From assembly GCA_003331935.1 (NCBI GenBank), contig QOQE01000014.1, positions 1-47,680 of the forward strand: 47,680 nucleotides of DNA, in the 5' to 3' direction. This document shows positions 42,849-47,680 of the stretch, piece after piece (position 1 is the stretch's first letter; every line of letters starts with the position of its first letter). The position numbers and the translations under genes were made by a program. The DNA is from Alphaproteobacteria bacterium. GTDB taxonomy: Bacteria; Pseudomonadota; Alphaproteobacteria; Rhodobacterales; Rhodobacteraceae. Under the pieces are notes generated by a model. That model was not told the DNA's origin, did not search any database, and saw only the letters and a program-made list of their open reading frames with translations.

Positions 42849-43720
42849 TACCTTGACCTAAGTTTTGGATTCAACGCATCATTAAGACCATCACCTACAA
42901 GAGAAATAGCTAGCACTGTTATAAAAATTGCTATTCCAGGAAATGTAACAGTATATGTCGCGTCAAGAATATAAACTCTGTTAGATCCTATCACCTGACC
43001 CCAACTTACGACATTTGGGTCTGACAAACCTAGAAAAGCTAAGCCTGCCTCAAATGTAATTGCCGCTCCTACCAATAAAGCTGATTGCACAATTATTGGA
43101 GCTGCCGCGTTCGGTAAAATAACTTTGAAAATTAGAGCCATATCATTGCTCCCCGAGGAGCGAGAGGCTAAGACAAAGTCTAGCTCCTTTATTCTTAAAA
43201 ACTCTGATCTTGTAATTCTTGCAACACTCGCCCAGCTTACTGCTCCTATCGCTAGAGTTATGGAAAGTACAGATGAACCAAATAGTGCCACAATTACCAT
43301 AGCAAACAATAGGGTTGGTAAAACTTGAAAAAACTCAGTTATTCTCATTAATGTTTCTTCGACCCAACCGCCATAAAACCCCGCAAATGAGCCTATACCA
43401 ACCCCTATAAAACAAGAAACCAAAGCCGCTGAAAAACCTATTGCGATCGACACGCGTGCGCCATTGATAATTTGGGATAAGATATCACGACCTAAATAAT
43501 CTGTTCCTAACAGAAACCCATCGGCTCCTGGAGGCGAAAATGGCATCCATACCATATCAAAGGGATCAGTAGGATAAAAGAGTGGTCCTATAAAGCCCAT
43601 CACTGCGATACCAATAAGAATAATCAGTCCTGTAACTGCTGAGTAACTCTTGAAAAATGTCTGAAAAATTTCTTTAACAGGCTTAATTGTAGGTTCTTCA
43701 ATTTCTTCATTTTCTAACAT
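42848..43720 (-). CDS. Peptide-type ABC transporter permease (DppC class), system 2
   Basis: A 290-residue permease with an N-terminal cytoplasmic stretch, about six membrane helices, GTDYLGRDILSQIINGAR after the first periplasmic loop, the EAA loop as LDFVLASRSSGSNDMALIFKVILPN and the final motif GLAFLGLSDPNVVSWG. This is the DppC/OppC pattern. It ends overlapping the ATPase start (TAATG) and follows the DppB-class gene with a 9-base gap. It forms the channel with that permease. Confidence 0.93.
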   Translation of the reverse strand: MLENEEIEEPTIKPVKEIFQTFFKSYSAVTGLIILIGIAVMGFIGPLFYPTDPFDMVWMPFSPPGADGFLLGTDYLGRDILSQIINGARVSIAIGFSAALVSCFIGVGIGSFAGFYGGWVEETLMRITEFFQVLPTLLFAMVIVALFGSSVLSITLAIGAVSWASVARITRSEFLRIKELDFVLASRSSGSNDMALIFKVILPNAAAPIIVQSALLVGAAITFEAGLAFLGLSDPNVVSWGQVIGSNRVYILDATYTVTFPGIAIFITVLAISLVGDGLNDALNPKLRSR

Positions 43721-43729
43721 GCTTAAACC

Positions 43730-44704
43730 TCAAATTTTTATCCTCGGGTCTAAAGCTTTTAACGTTAAATCTGTTAAAAGATTTCCTACAGTTACCATGA
43801 GCGTTGAGAAAATCAGAATACCTAGTAAAACCGGCGTATCTCTAGATATAATTGAATTAAATGCTAATGTTCCTAAACCTGGCCAACTGTACACTGTTTC
43901 TACCAGAATGGCTCCTGAGACAACGGCAGAGAAACTCAGTCCAGCAAAAGTTATTACAGGAGATAAGGAATTCTTCAGTGCGTGCTTTAGTAATACGTCC
44001 TTCTTGGATAGTCCTTTTGCTTTAGCGGTTCGAACAAAGTCCGCGCCGAGTACCTCTAGCATACTCGCTCTACAAAGACGCGAATAATAGGCGAAAAATA
44101 TAGAGGCCAGCGTTATCATAGGTAAAAATAAGTGTCTAAGTACGTCAAAGAAATGAACGAAAAAATTACTGCTTTCAATTGTTATATCCCTCATACCTGA
44201 GACTGGAAAAATAGGAACGTGGAGTGAGAACGCAATCAATAGAAGAATTCCAGTCCAAAATACAGGAGCTGCGTATCCAAATAGAGAAAACATATTTACA
44301 AAAAGACTTGATAGCCCATTAGGGTTTTGAGCAGCGTATACTCCCAAAAGTATGCCCACGAATATAGACAATATCTGTGCAGAAAAAACTAATAGTAAGG
44401 TGGCAGGAAATCTCTCCATTATCAAGTCAAATACTGGCAAATTGTAAAAGTGAGAATGTCCAAAATCCAATAAAGCAACCTTAACAACATAGTTAAGCAA
44501 CTGAATAAAAAATGGTTGATCAAGCCCATACTGCTTTCTCAGTTCAGCCATATCTTGCTCATCAGCACCCCCCATTGTTTGAGCAATTGTGTCCGCGATA
44601 TCACCAGGAGCTAAATGTAGCATGAAAAAATTTAAGACGACTACGACAAGCAAAACCAAGAGCATGGAACCGAGGCGCCTAATCAGTGAAACGAAAAATG
44701 GCAT
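43730..44704 (-). CDS. Peptide-type ABC transporter permease (DppB class), system 2
   Basis: A 324-residue permease opening FFVSLIRRLGSMLLVLLVVV with LHLAPGDIADT after the first helix. It carries the EAA loop ADFVRTAKAKGLSKKDVLLKHALKNSL and about six membrane helices. It is the DppB-class partner of the following gene. It is separated from the binding-protein gene by 70 bases containing a strong hairpin, as in system 1. Confidence 0.93.
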   Translation of the reverse strand: MPFFVSLIRRLGSMLLVLLVVVVLNFFMLHLAPGDIADTIAQTMGGADEQDMAELRKQYGLDQPFFIQLLNYVVKVALLDFGHSHFYNLPVFDLIMERFPATLLLVFSAQILSIFVGILLGVYAAQNPNGLSSLFVNMFSLFGYAAPVFWTGILLLIAFSLHVPIFPVSGMRDITIESSNFFVHFFDVLRHLFLPMITLASIFFAYYSRLCRASMLEVLGADFVRTAKAKGLSKKDVLLKHALKNSLSPVITFAGLSFSAVVSGAILVETVYSWPGLGTLAFNSIISRDTPVLLGILIFSTLMVTVGNLLTDLTLKALDPRIKI

Positions 44705-44734
44705 GTATATATGACTGAAATATTTTATTGGGAA

Positions 44735-44765
44735 ATGAGAAGGGGCAACTTATGCCCCTTCTCAT
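44735..44765 (-). terminator. Strong hairpin between binding protein and permease, system 2
   Basis: ATGAGAAGGGGCA (44735-44747) pairs perfectly with TGCCCCTTCTCAT (44753-44765) over 13 bases with a 5-base loop. On the minus strand it lies just after the binding-protein stop and before the permease start. Only TTTCCC follows, not a full U-tract, so it may be a partial terminator or an mRNA-protecting hairpin. Confidence 0.7.
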
Positions 44766-44774
44766 CATTATAGT

Positions 44775-46349
44775 TTAATCTTTGATATATGTCATATCCA
44801 TTGGAGAGCTGGTTGCCCAAATTCCCATAGGGGGATTGCCAACCTTCTTGCTGTAAATGGTATGATAAGGAAGAGTATTTGTCCAATACACGGGCAAGTC
44901 ATTTGCCAGCATTTTTTGGAGCTCTGAATATAGAGCTTTTCGCTTATCCATATTGTTTTCTACTCCAGCCTTGTCCATTATCGCATCCACTTTTGGATTA
45001 CTATATTGTTGAGTGTTAGACCAGATGACTCCCTTTTTTATATTTGAGGTCTGATAGGTTCTGTGAACACCTATTACAGGATCTCCCCAATTAAAAACGG
45101 TATCCCAGGTTAGATCAAAATCATGGTTGCTAACAGTTTTCGCCCATGTTGGAAAGTCAGCAGATGCCCTTACAGTTACATCTATACCTATTTTCTTGAG
45201 CGCCGCCTTCGTGTACTCAGCGTTTGGTTTTAGCCCTGGCCAACCAAAGTCGACTGTCAACCCAAACCGCATACCGTCACTACCTTTCTTGTAACCTGCA
45301 TCATCAAGAATCTTGTTTGCCTTATCAATGTCTAAATTATAGGGCTCCACATTTGGCTCATAATAAGGACTTCCAGGATGAATACCAGTTCGTGCCTCAT
45401 CGGCAACGCCGAGCATAATAGCTTTCAGAATAAAGTTTCTGTCTATTGCATAAGCGATAGCCCGTCTTACATTCACGTCCGCCGTTTTTCCATTTTTTGT
45501 ATTGAAGGCTAACCAGTCGATTGGTCCGATGGCTGCATATCCATCAGGCGTTACTGTCAGGTTATCGTTCTTTTTCAATCGAACAATGTTTCTTGCCACA
45601 TTTTCGAAAGCATAAAAATCGATTTCGCCATTTTCAAGTCCTATAGTTCTGGTTGCAGGATCTTTTATAATTTTAAGAACCATCTTATCTAGGTATGGTC
45701 TCCCATCTATGAAAAAGTCATCAAATCGCTCCAAGATGATATGCTCACCTGATTTGAATTCAACGAGCTTAAAAGGACCCGATCCAACAACATTTTCAGA
45801 ATTTTGTGGATGTGTTTTTGGATCTTGACCATCTCCATATACGTGCTCAGGTATTATAGCCATCAATTGTGATGACATGGCTAGCATTAAAGCGGGGTGT
45901 GGAGATGATAATTTTAAAATGGCCGTATGCTCGTCAGGTGTTTCGACCGAAACAACAGGAGCAAACATTGTTTTAAAAGGGTGATTCTTTTTAATTGTTT
46001 CCAAGGAGAACTTTACGTCACTAGATTTAATTGGAACTCCATCATGAAACACAGCATCTTTCACAAGGTTAAGTCTAACTGTTTTTCCGCCATCACTTAT
46101 TTCCCATGACTCAGCAAGATAAGGCTGTGGTTCCCAATTATTGTCATATCGAATTGGTGTTGCAAAGAGCTGTGCGCCTGGAAACCCAGTCACAATTCCT
46201 GATTGAACAGCTGGATTTAAATGTCGTGGGCTATTCCCAACGGCAGCTATCAGCGTACCGCCCTTTTTCGGCTCTGCAAAACTTACGCCTAATGACGTAA
46301 AAATTAGAGTAGCAGTGAGAAGTAACGTTTTTAAAAAATGTTTTTTCAT
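44775..46349 (-). CDS. Peptide-type ABC transporter substrate-binding protein, system 2
   Basis: A 524-residue SBP_bac_5 protein. Signal peptide: MKKHFLK, a hydrophobic stretch, ending SLGVSFA before EPKKGGTLI. Family features are FHDGVPIKSSDVKFSLETIK, VGSGPFKLVEFKSGEHIILE and DVNVRRAIAYAIDRNFILKA. It binds peptides or another small ligand in the periplasm. Only general family resemblance is seen to the system 1 binding protein, so the two importers probably have different ligands despite near-identical ATPase ends. First gene of a five-gene unit. Confidence 0.94.
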   Translation of the reverse strand: MKKHFLKTLLLTATLIFTSLGVSFAEPKKGGTLIAAVGNSPRHLNPAVQSGIVTGFPGAQLFATPIRYDNNWEPQPYLAESWEISDGGKTVRLNLVKDAVFHDGVPIKSSDVKFSLETIKKNHPFKTMFAPVVSVETPDEHTAILKLSSPHPALMLAMSSQLMAIIPEHVYGDGQDPKTHPQNSENVVGSGPFKLVEFKSGEHIILERFDDFFIDGRPYLDKMVLKIIKDPATRTIGLENGEIDFYAFENVARNIVRLKKNDNLTVTPDGYAAIGPIDWLAFNTKNGKTADVNVRRAIAYAIDRNFILKAIMLGVADEARTGIHPGSPYYEPNVEPYNLDIDKANKILDDAGYKKGSDGMRFGLTVDFGWPGLKPNAEYTKAALKKIGIDVTVRASADFPTWAKTVSNHDFDLTWDTVFNWGDPVIGVHRTYQTSNIKKGVIWSNTQQYSNPKVDAIMDKAGVENNMDKRKALYSELQKMLANDLPVYWTNTLPYHTIYSKKVGNPPMGIWATSSPMDMTYIKD

Positions 46350-46536
46350 TTCTCGACCTTTCTAGTTAATTGAATTTTTGCCCGATTTTCACTTAACGCC
46401 CCCATATAATTAGATTGACTTAAGGTAAACTAATTTGCAATAGAAACATTTGATTGATTATCATTCAAAAGTCACATTTAATATTGATGATATCAAGCTT
46501 TCGTATAAACAGAAGTTTTTTTTGAAAGGTTTACTC

Positions 46537-47680
46537 TTGTTAAAGATTTTTAAGGCAAAAAAAATAATTACAATGAACCCTAGAAATCCAGAGGCACAAT
46601 ACATGAGTGTTCTAGATGGTAAAATTGTTCAAGTGGGAGACCTCAATACAATTAAACCTCAGGTTAATTACGAACTGGATAAAAGTTTTGAGAATTACGT
46701 TTTAATGCCGGGCCTTGTTGAAGGGCATAGTCATTTGTTTGAAGGTGCATTGTGGAGTAAATTATATTGTGGCTATTTTGATAGACAAAAGCCAGACGGG
46801 ACAATGAGCCTAGGCATTAAAAATGTAAAAGAGCTTGTTCATAAACTTAAACACGAGAATGAAACCTTACTGGACCCGAACGCACCATTAGCAGGATGGG
46901 GATTAGACCCAATTTATTTTGACGACAAAGCATTAGACAGAAAAATACTGGATGTGGTTTCAGATCAAAGACCGATAGGAATACTACATGCGTCTGGACA
47001 TAAACTCAATATAAACTCAGTAGGCTTAAAGCTGGCAGGTTTTTTGAGAACAGGCATAAATCATGAGGGCCTTCCTCTCGGTGACGATGGTCTTCCATCT
47101 GGGGAGATAAGAGGGGCTGAAACCATTGCTTTAGTAACTAGGCATGTAGGCTTAGGTAAGGATTGGCTCTCAGGAGATGCAAAAGGTCTAAGAAACTTTG
47201 GAAAAATATGCGCCAGAGCCGGAGTCACTACTGCTGCTGACCTTGCGAACCTTCAAACAGATGAGGCTGTTGAAATGATGCTAAAGGTAACATCGGAGCC
47301 AGATTTTCCAGCTCGGATCGTTTCACTGCGATACATGCAAGGGATAAGCCCAAAAGAATTAATCCCTAAAGTCTTAGAGCTCAAAAAAAAATCTACAGAA
47401 AATTTAAGACTAGGTTCAATAAAAATTGTTGCCGATGGCTCAATACAAGGCTTCACGGCTAGACTGAAGTGGCCCGGATATTATAATGGAGCCCCCAATG
47501 GCATGTGGTATACCGCTCCAGAACATATACAAGAAGCCTATGAGCTTGCATTAGAAAATAATATCTTAGTACACACGCATACTAATGGAGACGAGGCTAC
47601 CGAATTAGCTCTGGATTGTCTGGAAGGTGCTCTGGCTAAATTTCCTAAAAATGATCATAGATTTACTTTGCAACATTGTC
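46537..47680 (+). CDS. Amidohydrolase family 3 (YtcJ-like), 3' truncated by window
   Basis: The frame runs off the window end, with 381 codons visible. The start is most likely TTG at 46537, preceded by AAAGG at proper spacing, giving MLKIFKAKKIITMNPRNPEA, which matches the usual NAKIYTMDP-type beginning; an internal ATG at 46573 would cut this off. Metal ligands are H64 and H66 in GLVEGHSHLFEG. GSIKIVADGSIQGFTA and HTHTNGDEATE follow, with LQHC at the edge. Family members hydrolyse N-acyl, amide or cyclic amide bonds; the substrate is unknown. It is divergent from ABC system 2, 187 bases away, so a shared pathway is possible. Confidence 0.88.
   Translation, partial: MLKIFKAKKIITMNPRNPEAQYMSVLDGKIVQVGDLNTIKPQVNYELDKSFENYVLMPGLVEGHSHLFEGALWSKLYCGYFDRQKPDGTMSLGIKNVKELVHKLKHENETLLDPNAPLAGWGLDPIYFDDKALDRKILDVVSDQRPIGILHASGHKLNINSVGLKLAGFLRTGINHEGLPLGDDGLPSGEIRGAETIALVTRHVGLGKDWLSGDAKGLRNFGKICARAGVTTAADLANLQTDEAVEMMLKVTSEPDFPARIVSLRYMQGISPKELIPKVLELKKKSTENLRLGSIKIVADGSIQGFTARLKWPGYYNGAPNGMWYTAPEHIQEAYELALENNILVHTHTNGDEATELALDCLEGALAKFPKNDHRFTLQHC

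Noticed and set aside
46410-46440. TTGACT followed by an AT-rich box before the amidohydrolase gene
   Set aside because: The candidate -10 box at 17 bases (CAATAG) is poor, so I do not call a promoter.
47253-47456. Minus-strand frame near the window end
   Set aside because: It is antisense to the amidohydrolase frame, which has clear family motifs and runs to the window edge.

Overview
The window looks like chromosomal DNA of a low-GC, free-living alphaproteobacterium, probably marine. The taxon is inferred from gene content and was not tested. The supporting genes are a DUF1127 protein, a Methylobacterium-type NAD formate dehydrogenase with a fused gamma/beta subunit, a non-pyrrolysine MttB-family methyltransferase, a CbiM-like permease beginning MHIEPG, a DivK-like receiver, class III cyclases, and two peptide-type ABC systems with fused ATPases. 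I saw no phage genes, transposases, integrases or CRISPR array. Genes are tightly packed and several starts are TTG.

Layout. 1-1.8 kb: the end of an AbrB-family membrane protein and an MFS exporter. 1.9-2.8 kb: a YghU-type glutathione transferase. 2.8-7.5 kb: a tandem glycine riboswitch and the glycine cleavage operon gcvT-gcvH-gcvP. 7.5-11.5 kb: an adenylate/guanylate cyclase with TPRs, a MaoC hydratase with a thiolase, and a BLUF blue-light protein. 11.5-15 kb: an M29 aminopeptidase, a CbiM-like permease and an ArgE-like deacylase. 15-20.7 kb: ABC system 1 (fused ATPase divergent from binding protein and two permeases). 20.7-22.3 kb: a methyltransferase, a DUF1127 protein behind two palindromic repeats, and an EthD protein. 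22.3-29.1 kb: a three-gene signalling operon made of a ten-PAS hybrid histidine kinase of about 1805 residues, a single-domain receiver and a receiver-cyclase. 29.2-31.8 kb: apt, a DMT permease, an SDR and a cold-shock protein. 31.9-38 kb: an MttB-family methyltransferase, tRNA-Arg and a two-gene formate dehydrogenase. 38-41 kb: an acyl-CoA synthetase coupled to a small membrane protein, and a threonine-dehydratase-like enzyme. 41-46.3 kb: ABC system 2. 46.5 kb to the end: an amidohydrolase cut by the window edge.

How the genes fit together. One theme is one-carbon and nitrogen metabolism: glycine cleavage, MttB-type demethylation and NAD-linked formate oxidation. A second is uptake and breakdown of peptides or amino acids: two ABC importers, M29 peptidase, ArgE-like deacylase and threonine dehydratase. 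A third is soluble signalling: the giant PAS kinase with its receiver and cyclase partners, a second cyclase, and a BLUF photoreceptor.

The best candidate for an undescribed system is the PAS-kinase / receiver / receiver-cyclase operon. The most striking genomic feature is a gap-free, near-identical stretch of about 1.3 kb shared by the two ABC ATPase genes 26 kb apart, while the first part of each gene is divergent.
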